Shown here: positions 12,058-23,926 of the stretch, piece after piece
Layout of the letters: each line of letters begins with the position of its first letter
Position numbering within the stretch: the first letter of the stretch is position 1
Assembly (NCBI GenBank): GCA_013399875.1
Contig: VXAZ01009657.1
Location: forward strand, 310,001 to 374,000
Source of the DNA: Gymnorhina tibicen
Taxonomy: Eukaryota; Chordata; Aves; Passeriformes; Artamidae
Length of the DNA: 64,000 bases
Reading direction: 5' to 3'
Translations under genes and position numbers: made by a program
Notes under the pieces: model-generated
Told to the model about the DNA's origin: nothing
Databases searched by the model: none
What the model saw: the letters and a program-made list of their open reading frames with translations, nothing else

Positions 12058-12063
12058 AATAAA
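12058..12063 (+). terminator. Candidate GALR1 poly(A) signal, distal
   Basis: Canonical AATAAA about 380 bases after the stop, followed by a T/G-rich stretch (near 12098-12120) that could serve as the downstream element. Confidence 0.45.
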
Positions 12064-12090
12064 TACTGGACTACTGTCACTTCAAAGAGG

Positions 12091-13084
12091 AAAGCTTTTG
12101 TTCTCTCTTCAGATTGTTTCGGCAATGCCTTTTTTCTTTTTAAAGTAAACATGGGCTCTGATTTGGAGTTGGAATAAGCTGTGTACACCTTGAGGCAATT
12201 AGAGAGGAAGTGCTAATTCTATCTGTTTAGCTGGTTTTAATTTGTTTTACTGAGCAAGGATGGACTGGTTTACCACTTCCTATGGCTGCCTTACTGTATA
12301 CACAGGACTTTTGTGTACACTGTGTAGGAGGTTTTTCTATGGCCTGTATGTAGTTGTACCAATAACTGAGGAAAACTTTTCTTCATGTGCTGCATGTGCA
12401 TGTGTATGTATGTTTTCTTAATTTCGTAGACCTTGAGAGGGAGATACAGTTTTAAAGGTGCAACATATACATATGTTTTAAAATACCATGTTCCAGAAAG
12501 CAACTCTAGACAATGCTTAAGGATTGAAAGATAGCATTCCCTTGAAAGTTGTGGGTGAAGCTTGATATCATGTAGTTTTAAATTGGAAATATAAAGAAGG
12601 TTGCATTTAAATTAATGCAAAGTACATAAGGTAAATGGTACAATTCTGCAAGTTCTTAAATAAAATTAGTAGTTTCCACAATTTTATAAATGTACTTAAA
12701 ATGTCTTTAGGTGGTAAACCACTAAAGAAATAATGGAAGAACCCTTACTCCCTTGAAAACATTCTTTTAGCTGGAGTAAGACATGATTTTACCATTTTTT
12801 ATTGATGACCCATCGACTCATATAGCAAATCAATTAAAGGAACCTCTGGACATCCTCTCAAGGCAGGGATACCCTCAGAATTGTATCACTTCCTTGTCTA
12901 GGCAAGATCTGAAAACTTCTAAGGATGGCCATTCAACAATATTTTTGGAGCAACCTGTGCTAGTGCCTAAACACCCTCACTAAAATATTTTTCCTTATCC
13001 ATACCTGGGATTTCCCTTGATGTATCTTGTGACCATTGCTTTCTGCCCTTTCACTGTGTACTGAAGTCTTTTCTCTAGCGGACG
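12091..13084. other. Gene-free stretch downstream of GALR1
   Basis: AT-rich unique DNA. The frames at 12291-12503 and 12783-12983 are short, start at arbitrary points and have no family features. No repeat was recognised. Confidence 0.6.
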
Positions 13085-13670
13085 AATATGTATTTTTAAG
13101 ATGGCCATTGAATTTCCCCTCAGCCTTCCCTTGTGAAACAGTGTGCTGCCCTCAGTGTCTCCTCAGGTCCCTGGCTGGGTCAGTGGCCTTCCACTGCCCT
13201 TCCTCCAGTGTACCCACCCCTCTCATGAACTGAGGTGTTCAAAACTGAAGGACGTGTTCCAGGTGTGGCCTCACAAGCACTGAGCAGAGTAATTGCTTCC
13301 CTTGGCCCATTGGCTGGTTCTTGCTAATACAGCCCAATATTATCATCATTCATGGCTGCAAGGGTATGCTGCTGATTTACATTTAATTTCTGCTTTATAA
13401 GCACTCGAGTCCTTTTCTGCAGATTTGCATTGAGTCCCAAGCCAAGTTTCAGGACTTGGCTTTCGGCTTTCTTGAACTTCATGCATGTGATAGTTGTTAA
13501 TTCCATATTTCCAGCTTACCAAGGGCCCTTCGAAAGGTATTCCTGCTCTCCAGAATATCCACCACGCCCCCAGGTTTGGTATCGTGTGTAAAATTGCTGA
13601 GAGAGTCCTGCAGCCTTCTCCTGGTCTTTGAAGATGCTAAGTGGTGTTGGCCAGATGCTCTTTCAGATTC
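13085..13670 (-). mobile_element. CR1 LINE fragment, diverged
   Basis: Read on the minus strand, this matches the 3' half of an avian CR1 (end of the reverse transcriptase ORF and start of the 3' UTR). Recognisable blocks are the GTGTTCCAGGTGTGGCCTCA type block at 13252-13271, the 'final cysteine/lysine' region near 13400-13480, the GGTTTGGTATCGTGTG block near 13573, and GAAGATGCTAAGTGGTGTTG at 13629. It is heavily mutated, with no open frame through the element and both ends truncated, so it is an old insertion. Confidence 0.75.
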
Positions 13671-13890
13671 CTTTTTCTCCACAGACTTGCTTTAAAAAAA
13701 AAAAAAGAAATTCAGAGTGGTGGAACGTCAACTACAGAGGGTTAGCTCACATAAAAATATCTATGTTTATGTGTCCATATTGTCTGCTTGGAATCAGTAA
13801 AATAATATCAAAGACATGCTATTGCATGCATGGTGTTTGTGTCCATTCTTTCATATGAAGAGACCATTTGATGATATTGCTAGGAACACT

Positions 13891-13938
13891 AAATAAATAA
13901 ATAAATAAATACTTTAAAACACCCCCCCCCCTCCCCCC
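13891..13938. repeat. (AAAT)5 followed by interrupted poly-C
   Basis: Five AAAT units at 13891-13910, then after 11 bases a run of ten C at 13922-13931 and six C at 13933-13938. Homopolymers this long are often misread, so exact lengths are uncertain. Confidence 0.95.
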
Positions 13939-14617
13939 AGTTGGAAAAGAAGGGTTTATCTATGCAGGGAATCATTTCCTGGGTTGGGATTGAGTTTTCA
14001 GATACTCATCACCACAAACTCTCAAATTATTAAAGCATTAGCAAACTTCAGCTGAATTTACATTTTAGGAAAGTCTACAATTTTGAAAATCACATTTTTT
14101 ATTTTTAAAAATTGCTATTTTATGATTTTGAATAAAAACTGCAATTTAAACATATAACTGTTAAAACAGTTATAATAACAAGCTGAGTTTATTGTTTCAT
14201 CTGGAGAAGAATTTTTTTTCCTTAATTGTACATAATTTGAAACCTAGGTGCTTGATAGTAATGGAGCTACGTCTGTCTGAAATTTTTAGGACGAGGGAGT
14301 GGGAGGGTGGGGACTGCAGTAACAACTAGTTAAAAAGGTCCCACCTTGTTCCTGGTGAATATAAGTAAAACTTCCACCTGACTTTTCAGGGAAACCTTAG
14401 GAAGCAGCTGACACTCCAAGGCTCAGTTTCCTGCCTCAAACATGCCTTTGTTCCTCCATGTCTCTATGTGACTTTGTCATACTCAGCTGTGACACGAAGG
14501 TTGTGACTATAAAACAGGGTTAATGTGTGCTGTGAATTGTGCCCAGCCCTTGAGCAGCTGGACGCTTGGTCAGGAATGGCTGATTTGGGTAGAAAATCAG
14601 GGAATGGCTGCTAACAT

Positions 14618-14655
14618 CCCCTACAACTATTTGCTTCCCCTACAACTATTTGCTT
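14618..14655. repeat. 19-bp tandem duplication
   Basis: CCCCTACAACTATTTGCTT occurs twice head to tail with a 19-base period and no mismatch, which suggests a recent slippage or repair event. Confidence 0.9.
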
Positions 14656-17636
14656 CCACGTTCTGAGCTTGTTGGCAGGGATTGTTGTTTCTGGTGGAAA
14701 GCAAAGCAGAAGTTTCACCTCATTGACTGGCTTAGTATGCTTTTTTACATCTTTTTCTAACCAGAAAGGTTGAGTTCAGTGTACATGAAATAAAGAGAAA
14801 AAAAGAGATTTCTCTGTCTAGGCCTGAGGAAATAATCCCACTGAATTCCATCCTGTTGTGCGAATTTGAAAATTTTTTGCTGTAAAAAACAAAATAGGCA
14901 ACAGGAATATTTACTCAGATTCCTCTCAAACTAAGACACTGCAGCAGGTTTCTAACCAAGTTTGCATTGTATACATTACATTTTCTGCTTTGCACCACTT
15001 TTGCCTTAAAAAGATACAGAAATCTCATTAAAAGAGGTAAAGAAAGTATTTCACTAGGGTTCTTAGTGCCATGTTTGCTCTGCCCAATTGTGGGTAGGGT
15101 GTTTGAGATATAATACAAACAATTACAGCAGTGCTCTTCTTCCACTAATAAAGATTAAAATACAATTCCAAGGTATGTGTGGACCCAGATGCACACTGTG
15201 CACTGCTGTACATAAATCAGATTTAGGATCCATAGCCAAAAGACCCCAGTTGAATGGCACTTGGCCCACATACTGTTCAATATGTGCAAACATGCAGAAA
15301 AATGAAGGAACTTGCTTAACTTTATGCTCAGCCGTAGTGCTTCACAGTTAATTGTATTGCCCACTTAACTAATTTTGAAGAAAGGAATCTTAGTAGTTGC
15401 AAGGGAAGCTGACACTTAATTGCTGCTTCTGAGTCATTAAACCACTGTTCTCAGTCACAAGTATGTACTAAACATAATATGTAGTAATCATTCATAATTG
15501 CCTAAAATTCTTGTATCAAAGAAAGAAGATTTTAACAATTTTTATATGTCTAAGGTTGGTAACAAAATTTTGTGCTGTAATAGAAATTACAAAAATATGC
15601 CCTATCTGGCTGAAATTGTATGTAAAAAACATTATGACTGTATAAGGAGCAAACTTAAATTTTGTAGTGGAGTGTTCCCATCTGAAATCCTAATATTCTT
15701 TCAATATTTTGTATGAGGAAATTAGTTGGATCTGTGAGTACTTAAAAATTCTTTTAAATTTTTTAAATTTTTCTAAACTTGAACCTTTAAAAAACCATGT
15801 TTCTAAAACCATTTAGTCTTTAGCAAGATAGGGCATTTAAATGACATGTTTTAAGTTATGGTCTTGGAGCTTTGTATTGCCTTTTACTTTGTATGCATGC
15901 ATGCCTTCCTTCAAACCTTAACTTTATTATTTTCATAATTGATTGTATCTCCATTTTCAAAAAATGTCACTATCTCCAAGAGATAAACATTAACCTTTAT
16001 ATATTTAATGTTGCAGTGAAATAAGTTTTGTTTTCAATCCCACATTGTAGGGAAGGAGAGGGATCTCTTTAGAAAATAATTTTGTGAATACATTATTTTA
16101 GACGTTGTTATCTTCATGGTTGCTTCACAGTGTGATGTGGCACATTGAGTCTGATGATATTTGTGGTATTTTGAGAAAAGAGGACAGCAGAGGAAAGAAC
16201 AGCTTGTAGCATACAGAGCTTGTGTTAGTGTTCTGTATTCAGTACATGGGCAAATGTCAAAGACCAAAAAATTAAAAATCTGTGTTTGTTTCAATGTATA
16301 ATGCATGTAAAGTAGCGTGCAGTTGTTCTGAGATACATTGTACTTCGCATGAATTTTCAAGGGATAGTTCCAATAGGTCTGTACAATCTCTTCTTGGCTC
16401 TGTCATATGAGATACAAACTGCTTTTCTTACAAAATGTTTACATAATACTTAAAAACAAGCAGCATCTTCGGGAAAACTTCCATGAAAAATAGTGTAACC
16501 ATAAAACTGAACAGAGTGTGATGGCTCTATGTCACTAGGTGTTAAAAATTTAACTGCTATAAAAAATACTCTTATTTGCAAGTACTCAAGTGCAGGAGGC
16601 ATGGTCCTTCATTCAGGCTGGTAAGAAGTCTATTGAAATTTATGGAATTCATTGGTATTTCTTATTCAAGTGTAGTTTAAATCTCTGTAATTTATGTATA
16701 GTTTAAGAGACAGACAAATAGAGCCAGATTCATATATTTGAGTATGAGAAAAAACTATGAGTTCTTCAATGACGTGAAGTCCAAACCTATTTTACAACAG
16801 CCTGTATGTGGCTCCACTTTTGGAAGAAGGCAGTCAACTCAGTGCATATTTATGTGTATATTTGCTTTAACATTGATCAAGGGCTATTTCGGTACAGTAA
16901 AAATAGCTGGTTGAGCATGAAACCAAAATACAATTAGTTTTACACCTAATGAAAACCTTTTAAACCAAAATGCTACAGCATGGATTTATAATTATGTGCA
17001 CTTTGTCAATTTTACTGTGCAGTACTCAAGAATCGTTTGTGTATGACATTTGTAGAAATGTTGGTGCACCTTGGCCAGATAGATTTAATGGATGAAGGAT
17101 GAAGGTCTCATTTTATAGAAGTATTTCCTTAAGGGCAGCATTCTCCTCTTGGAAAACTTTATACAATTTCCATTGCATGGTCATTCCATTCCTCCTGAAA
17201 CGTCTAACCACATCTAAAATTTGCTGAGAAAAATAAAACCTCTCCTCTAGTAAGATATCATCTGAGCTACATAGATGCTTCTAGCAATACTTGTCAAGAA
17301 TTTATCAATTTGTTGAAGTTTAATATTAAGATTTTGAAAGAAAATACAAAATTACTGCTAATGTCTTGTAGTTGTGACATTTACAGTAGAGGTGATGGTG
17401 CAACAGTTCCTTTACATTGAATTTCACAATTTTGCACAAGCAAACTGGTAGTTTTAATATAGTAGAATGGAAAGTCATACATTCAGGAATGAAGAACACG
17501 AGGCAAACTTTAAAAAAATTATTATTTTACTGGAAAATGATGAGTCTGAAATTGCCAGCAAACTAAACATGACCTTCAACTCTGTGTAACTGAAATGACC
17601 TGTATAGCCCCTGGAATCCTGAATTCAGAGGATATT

Positions 17637-18838
17637 GGTAGTGAAGTTGAGCCACAGGAAGCACCGCTGCAAGGGGGGGCTTTCACAAAGACATTTCCTA
17701 GAACTTCTTAAAAAATGCCAAATACTCCAGCTGAAATCTGGTAGCAGTTCATCAAACTGCTCTCCTAACTAGACAAAGGAGAGAAAATGTAAGGAAAGGC
17801 TCATTGATCAAGATAAGGGCAGAGAGAGATGACTCACCAGTTACTGTCATGGGCAAAATAGATTCAGCTTGGGGAAATTAGATTAATTCATTACCAATCA
17901 AATCAGAATAGGATAGTGTTAAATAACCCCAAATTTCAAAAATGCCCTCTCCCCACCCTTACCTTCTTCCTGGGCTCAACTTAACTCCTAATTTCTTTAT
18001 GTCTGCACCCTGACCAGGACAGGGGCACAGGGAATGGGGGCTCTAGTCAGTTCATCACTCACTGTCTCTGCCACTCCTTTCTCCTCAGGGGGAAGACTCC
18101 TCACACTCTTCCCTTATTCCAGTGTGGAGTCCCTCCCACTGGTGACAGTCCTCCATGAACCTCTCCCATATGAGTGCTTCCCACAGGCTGCAGTTCTTCA
18201 CAAACTGCTCCAGTGTGGGTCCATGGGGTGCAGTCCCTCCGGACCAGGCTGCTCCAGCGTGGGTCCCCCATGGGATCACAAGTCCTGCCAGCAAACCTGC
18301 TCCAGTGTGGGCTCTTCTCTCAACAGGGCCATAGGTCCTGCCAGGAGCCTGCTCCATCATGGGCTTCCCATGGGTTCACAGACTCCTTCAGGCATCCACC
18401 TGCTCCAGCATCAGCGTCAGATCCACCTGCTCCTGCTCCGGGGGTGGCAGGTGGATCTCTGCTCCACCACAGACTTTCATGGGCTGCAGGGGTGCAGCTG
18501 CCTCATGGTCTGCACCATGGGCTGCGGGGGAATCTCTGGTCCTGCACCTGGAGCACCTCCTCCCTCTTCTTCATCGACCTTGGTGTCCTCAGGACTGTTT
18601 GTCTCACGTATCCTCACTTCTTTCTCCCACTGCAGTTCCCATACCCCATCCCACCCCCCTTAGCTGTGTTATCCCAGAGGCACTACCACCGTCACTGGTG
18701 CGCTCAGCCTCAGCCAGCAGCGAGACCGCCGTGGAGCTGGCTGGCGCTGGCTCTGGCACACAGCTTCTGGCACCTTCTCGCTGCAGCCACCCCCACAGCC
18801 CCCCTGCCACCAAAGCCAAGTGACGTAAACTCGGTGCA
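17637..18838 (-). mobile_element. Solo LTR of an avian endogenous retrovirus, copy A
   Basis: About 1.2 kb that aligns along most of its length with the copy at 55490-56567. Shared landmarks are the AGATAAGGGCAG block, the CAAATCAGAATAGGATAG block, the TCAGTTCATCA block, repeated GCTCCAGTGTGGG boxes, and CTGTGTTATCCCA near the other end. The upper edge ends in ...GTGCA (18838), a plausible LTR CA terminus on this strand; the lower edge (U5 end) is diverged and approximate. Read on the minus strand, the poly(A) signal position reads AATGAA (17887-17892 on +), a mutated hexamer. Reading frames here (for example 18174-18935) are chance frames in GC-rich LTR sequence. No target-site duplication, primer-binding site or internal genes are visible. 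Confidence 0.75.
18207..18400. repeat. Degenerate 44-52 bp repeats inside LTR copy A
   Basis: Boxes of the form GCTCCAGYRTGGG recur at about 18207, 18251, 18299 and 18351, with more degenerate ones on either side. Spacings of 44, 48 and 52 bases show an old internal tandem array. The same boxes occur in the 56-kb copy, so the array predates both insertions. Confidence 0.7.
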
Positions 18839-19184
18839 GAGGGCTGTTGTTAAGAAGTGCCCTAATAATCTCACATTGCTCTGTATACAGACAGAGAAAT
18901 ACCTGATGCTCTGCATCTCTGAAACTAGTGGATGAGTTCACAAGGTCACGAACAGTGAAATTAAGTTATAATGGCTAAATCTTGATTAAGAGGAGACCTT
19001 TACATTAAGCCATGGGTTTAAATAACCTTAGAATGCTTAATGAGTGAGTGTAATATATTTATCTTGCTTCAAATCACATCTGGGTCTTTCTTGAAACTTT
19101 TTATATATTTGAAACCCAAAATACAGACTAGGTGGTAGCAATGCTGTGAGGAAAAAAATGCATCTTATGTAACAGAATATGTAG

Positions 19185-19245
19185 ACCTGATGATCACAGT
19201 GGCCCCTTCTGGCCTTAGTCTGTTTGCACTGTTATTTCTGTAATT
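19185..19245 (+). mobile_element. Possible ancient CR1/SINE 3' tail
   Basis: The phrase TGATCACAGTGGCCCCTTCT followed by GGCCTTAGTCT resembles conserved 3' tails of old sauropsid retroelements. It is too short for family assignment; a chance resemblance is possible. Confidence 0.35.
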
Positions 19246-19429
19246 AATAGTATGAGAGCTATGCAGATAAGAAGAAAAAAACATGACAAAACTCAGCTAT
19301 TATTCAGTCAATTAGTAATCATCTAAAGATGTATAAAGAATGACTCCCCAAGTGGGCTACACCCTGGAAAGGTCTTGTGATGAATAAGAAATCTGATTGA
19401 AAACTGGCATTGGTAGAGGAAGAAGGCAA

Positions 19430-19760
19430 ATGATGCTGTATGTTCTTCTCATTTTGCTTAATTACTTTTTGCCATAATTACTCTAAATGTAATCACTCTC
19501 CATTACTCCTGCATAGCAATTTGTTGTTTCCATGGGAACTACGAGCTGATGTTTGCCGGCCCATTACAAACACCTGCATTTCCCTCCATACATTAATGTC
19601 TAAGTTTTTTTCCAAACTGTTGTGAAACTACTGGAAACCTTTACAAGCTAGAGCCTCTGACAGTAATGTTTTCAATTCCAGCTTGCTTAAATGAAACATT
19701 ATAAAAGCTAATACTTTATTGAACAAACATAATCTGCCATGATGTTTCTGATAAGGCAGT
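19430..19760. promoter_or_regulatory. Candidate conserved non-coding element
   Basis: Repeat-free stretch with a cluster of homeodomain-type cores (TTAATTAC near 19459, ATAATTAC near 19476) and a near-palindromic X-box-like GTTTCCATGGGAAC at 19526-19539. This composition is typical of deeply conserved enhancers in gene deserts. Conservation cannot be tested here, so this is a pointer only. Confidence 0.25.
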
Positions 19761-22700
19761 CAACATTTTGGGTAGATTTGTACAGGTTGTGTGGTAGATA
19801 AACCTGATTAATTATGCACGTCCCATGTGAGTTTTAGGAATAATAGTTTAAAAATTGCTCCTGTCATGAATTCTGCTCACTTGCAATAGTTGTGCAACAC
19901 TCTGATCATGGCATCCTGTCCCTTTGGAGGGGTGGCCCCCTAACCTGCTGTCAGCAGGCAGCCTTTGCTGAGGATTCTGCATGGTCAGGCCAGCACCTCA
20001 TCCCGTTTATAGCTGCTTCCCAGCTTGCCTACCTGCCATGAAAGGCTTCCAACAGAGTTGTAGGTGGGAAGGCTGGTGTGAATGTGGGCTTTGCTGTTTT
20101 CAAGACTTCTGCTTTCTCCTTACTAAAATACATACAGAGCAGGGTTTGTTCTGTGTTGCATTTTGTTTTGTTTTCTCCTATCCTCAGTGCTACAAGAGAG
20201 GAGCAGAGAGACTTGTTTGTCCTTCATAAGTAAGCCTAACTGGATCTTGAGCAGCAAGAAAACCTCTTCTGTACTTTCAACCCTCAAATTTGTGATAGTG
20301 CAACATCACAGTGGCCACAGGGAACATCTTTTCTTCCTTCTCCTTATCTTCTGTCATTTGCCACCTTAAGTGAAATTCATCTTGTTCTAGTTATACAAAT
20401 TAGTCCCACAGTTCTATATCTGTAGAGACAAAATGAATTGCTATAGATTTAAGGATATCCTGATAGTTGGGCCTGATGCACTAATTGAAAACTGGTATCT
20501 AATTATTAACCTCAGAGAAGGAAAAGGAAGGGTAGGAGAAGAGGAAGTAAATATTGAAGACAGTCATGCGTGTGAATGGAATTATTTATGGTCCAAACTT
20601 TCAATCTGTGCCTAGGCAATACTTAGTAGTTTGTAGGCAGTTTGTTGCTATAAGGAACACAGAATCCTCAGGACTTGAGTAATTCAATTTTTTCCCATGT
20701 ATTTATCTCTGCATGCCTGTAATAAAGCTTGCAGGATCATATTTCTATTATGTTGCCCCCTGTTGCTCCACAGTGTTATCCTGAGATGTGTTTTCAGATT
20801 TCTTTGCACTCATATGGAGGAAGATTTAAATATTCTTTTTAACTCCTGTGATGATATTAAAATAAAAGGGTTTATTTTACCGCCAATTCTGCAGACACCT
20901 GGCCACAAGGCACAATTTATGTATAAATCACTACTAAATATCCGGGCAAATAACTTAGTGGCACTTGAAATTGTTCTTGGGGCAAAATGAGACACAACAA
21001 GGATGTTCAAATATGGACTTAATTTTCACTGCAGTATTACAGCTGATAATAATGTGTGAAACATGATTGGAAAGAATACTTATACTATGATCCCATGCTG
21101 GAAAAATTCTTTGTGTAAAAGTAATGCAGAACTGCACTATGAATACGGCTTAAAATATTGTTCATAAAAAGGGCTCATGACCATTTTGCTCTGGATGAAA
21201 TAATAGGTGGATATTTAGGATATTTTTAATCACAGACAACTCATTATAATGGGGGGGGGGTTGGTGTTTTGCTAATTTTGCCACATCCAGAAGCTTTCTG
21301 TAATGTCAATTGAACTAGAATTTTGTATTTAAATTTTTTTTCAGTAGATTTAATTAATTTATAAGGGCAAGAGTTTCTTCCTCTTTATATAAGATAGCAC
21401 TGTTACCATGGATTAGTTGAGTACAAATAGAAATAAATGGTCTTTCCTACTTCTACTCTGTATTTCCCACTGCTAAATCTACCATTTAGAGACTTTTCAT
21501 ACTTTTCATTGGTGAATACTGATTTTCTTGTAATTTGAAATCACTTCCATCAGTGTAAAAGAACTTGGTAATAAAATTGCTGCTTCATGGCGGATAAAAT
21601 AGAAATTAATTTGTTTGCTGTATTTCGTTCTGTCTAACAAAAAAGAAGCAAACAGATCATATTAGCTGTTTGGTGACTCAAATTTCTAAAAAAGTGTGTG
21701 TGCTAGTCAAATTAAAGCTCATGGCACTGGATGCCTGTTCATGTCCTGCACTTCTTATCTATAAAAACCCCTCACTGTTACTGAAAAATATACTGCTTTT
21801 AAATTACTTTTATCCTTCTAACAATTGGTGCTTGAGAGAGAAAGAAGAGGGAGAGTATTTGTAGGACTGTATTTCTAATGCCAAGAACTGTGTTACAGTT
21901 TACAGCAAAAGGGTAAATTAGCAAAGTGCAGCTAAGGGTGAAAGTGGAGTATTACTGCTCTGTATTTATGTAGATGACTAAGTCGAGTACATCCCTTGTA
22001 CATCCATTAGAAGAAACAATGGAAACTGTTCTTCCTGCCCAAATTCCATTCAGTTGTCATTCTTCTTGTATTGCAACTCTTTATGTACTCCACCTGAGCA
22101 AAATCAAAGTGACTGCTAAATTAATCAGCTGGACTTTTCTGAAGGAAAGCAAAAGATAAAACCAGGAATATGTAACAGTAAAAGATCTTGGACAAAGTAA
22201 GTGGGATACTGGGGATGCCAGCTGTCACTGGGCATTTGGAAAGTTCTCCAGCATGCAATTTTTGGGGATGGATCACGACATGATTTAGCACGTCAGTAAG
22301 TTTTCCTGCCAGCCATAGTTCTGTTATGATCTGTAATTAATTTTGCTTTTATTTTTAAAATCTGATTTAACTTCCCAGGAAGTTCAGGAGTCTTTCTAAT
22401 TATTTTGGTGGAAATCACATCTGACTTTCTCCCACTACAAAATAGTGCCCAAATTTCTGTTTCTGCAGTCTTCCACCATGATACAGAATAGTGTTTTTAT
22501 GAAGACAGAAAATGAAGTATTCTCTAAGGAAGAAGAAAATCTCCTGATTAGCCTTTAATGTCATGAAATCTGACCTTTATGTCAGGAAAGCTGCAATTTC
22601 TGTCAGGGTGAGACTTGACCTCATTTGCTATTTCTTAAACAATACAAAAACAAGGGCTTAAGTTTATCCCTGGAAACTCCCTGGAAACCCCTACCGCTGC

Positions 22701-23734
22701 AAAAAGAAAAACGAAAAGAAAAATCCCATTTTTTATATGTCACAGGTTTGTGGAAGAGTTCCGAAATGTCTAGATGATGCATAAACATTCCATCTCATTG
22801 TTCAATACACACTGCATATAGAATAGTTATTTCTAAAAAAACAGATAAAGTGATTCCTCAAAAAACCCCACCCTTGGATGTTAGCATAAGCAATTCAGTT
22901 AAGGAATTATAAAAAAGCCTCTTAGAGTGGCAGCCAACAGATATTCATCAGACTTTTTGGTCCAGTTGCAGAAAGTGGAGGACATATGCTTTTTTCTTCC
23001 TGTTTTCTGTATTTTATCTTAGTATTGCTTCAGGTTTTACTTTGTATTTTCTGATTACTTTGCTTTCCCTGTATGAATCATAATTTATTTAAAAAATCAA
23101 AATCAATCACAGTTCTACAGAACTAGTAATTTACAGGCCTGATATAATTATTTTGTATTCGAAGTATACTTTTACTTGTAGCATTAATAGCAACAGACAC
23201 AATTTCTTGCACATGCCCCTGAATTCTGTTGAAGTGGTTGTGAGCTGTGTAAGCAAGAGAAACTCTGAGTTTATCCAAATTTAAGTGACTAGCCTAAGTC
23301 AAATAAAGTTTCGACAGAGACATCAAACAGATGTTGCCAGAACATCTCATTTTGCGAGCATTATCATCTCATTAGGAGCCCTGAGATATTCTGTTCCATT
23401 AAACTGGGAGCAGGCAGGCTGGAGTAGGTGTCTGAAACATTATGTAGCTCTGTGTGTCTGTTTACTGTGCTTGGTCATGCCTAATCCTCCCTGCTTCTAA
23501 TGAGGTTTTTCATGAAGTTAATTGGATTACAAGGTTTTGCCTCTAAGAGCTCTGTGACTTCAGTTGCAAGTCTGCTTTGGTTAAATCACTGAAAGCAGGT
23601 GCCTGCTGTATTCTGAAAGCTTATTTTGATATAGCTTTCTTCAGAGGTTTTTCTTTTGTTATTGTTTTGTATTTTAACTGCTTACTGTTTGTCAAAATCT
23701 GCTTTTTGATGTTAAAGAGAGTATTCTCTCTAGT

Positions 23735-23878
23735 GGTGGGTGTTCCATCCCTGGAAACATTCAACGTTGGGCTGGATGGGTCTTTATTGCAACCTGATCA
23801 AGTTGAAGATGGTCATTGCGGGGATGTCCAACTAGATGACCTCTAAATGTCCCTTCCAACCCAAATCATTCTGTGATA
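23735..23878 (+). mobile_element. CR1 LINE 3' end, truncated
   Basis: Classic avian CR1 3' UTR in plus orientation: CCCTGGAAACATTCAACGTT, then GGGCTGGATGGGTCTTTATT, then AACTAGATGACCTCTAAATG and CCCTTCCAACCCAAATCATT, ending CTGTGATA. About 140 bases, strongly 5'-truncated as usual for CR1. A 30-bp duplication starts exactly at its tail. Confidence 0.9.
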
Positions 23879-23926
23879 GCTTTCAGTAGGATTAAATCAT
23901 ACTGGATTGCTTTCAGTAGGATTAAT
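23879..23926. repeat. 30-bp partial tandem duplication at a CR1 3' end
   Basis: GCTTTCAGTAGGATTA begins at 23879 and again at 23909, giving a 30-base period. It abuts the CR1 tail, where the usual 8-bp terminal repeats of CR1 would be expected. Confidence 0.85.

Larger units (their letters stand above)
11677..12090 (+). other. GALR1: GALR1 3' UTR (extent uncertain)
   Basis: AT-rich sequence after the GALR1 stop. Two AATAAA hexamers, at 11879-11884 and 12058-12063, could define 3' ends roughly 220 or 400 bases after the stop. Further AATAAA-like motifs occur downstream, so a longer UTR is possible; RNA data would be needed to choose. Confidence 0.55.
13671..17636. other. Gene-free AT-rich stretch
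   Basis: No gene or large repeat was recognised. It contains simple repeats at 13891-13938, a 19-bp tandem duplication at 14618-14655, and many A/T runs. Frames of up to about 108 codons (16034-16360, minus) show no domain or codon pattern that supports coding. Confidence 0.6.
18839..23734. other. Gene-free stretch with a possible enhancer and an ancient repeat scrap
   Basis: No gene was found. A segment at 19430-19760 is rich in TAATTA-type sites (listed separately). About 19185-19245 (ATGATCACAGTGGCCCCTTC and following) resembles the 3' tail of an ancient amniote CR1/SINE. A run of ten G lies at 21251-21260. The remaining short frames have no support. Confidence 0.55.

Noticed and set aside
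18034..18935. 209- and 253-codon frames
   Set aside because: They lie inside LTR copy A. Their cysteine/serine/histidine-rich repeats come from the repeated nucleotide boxes, and matching frames in copy B are broken.
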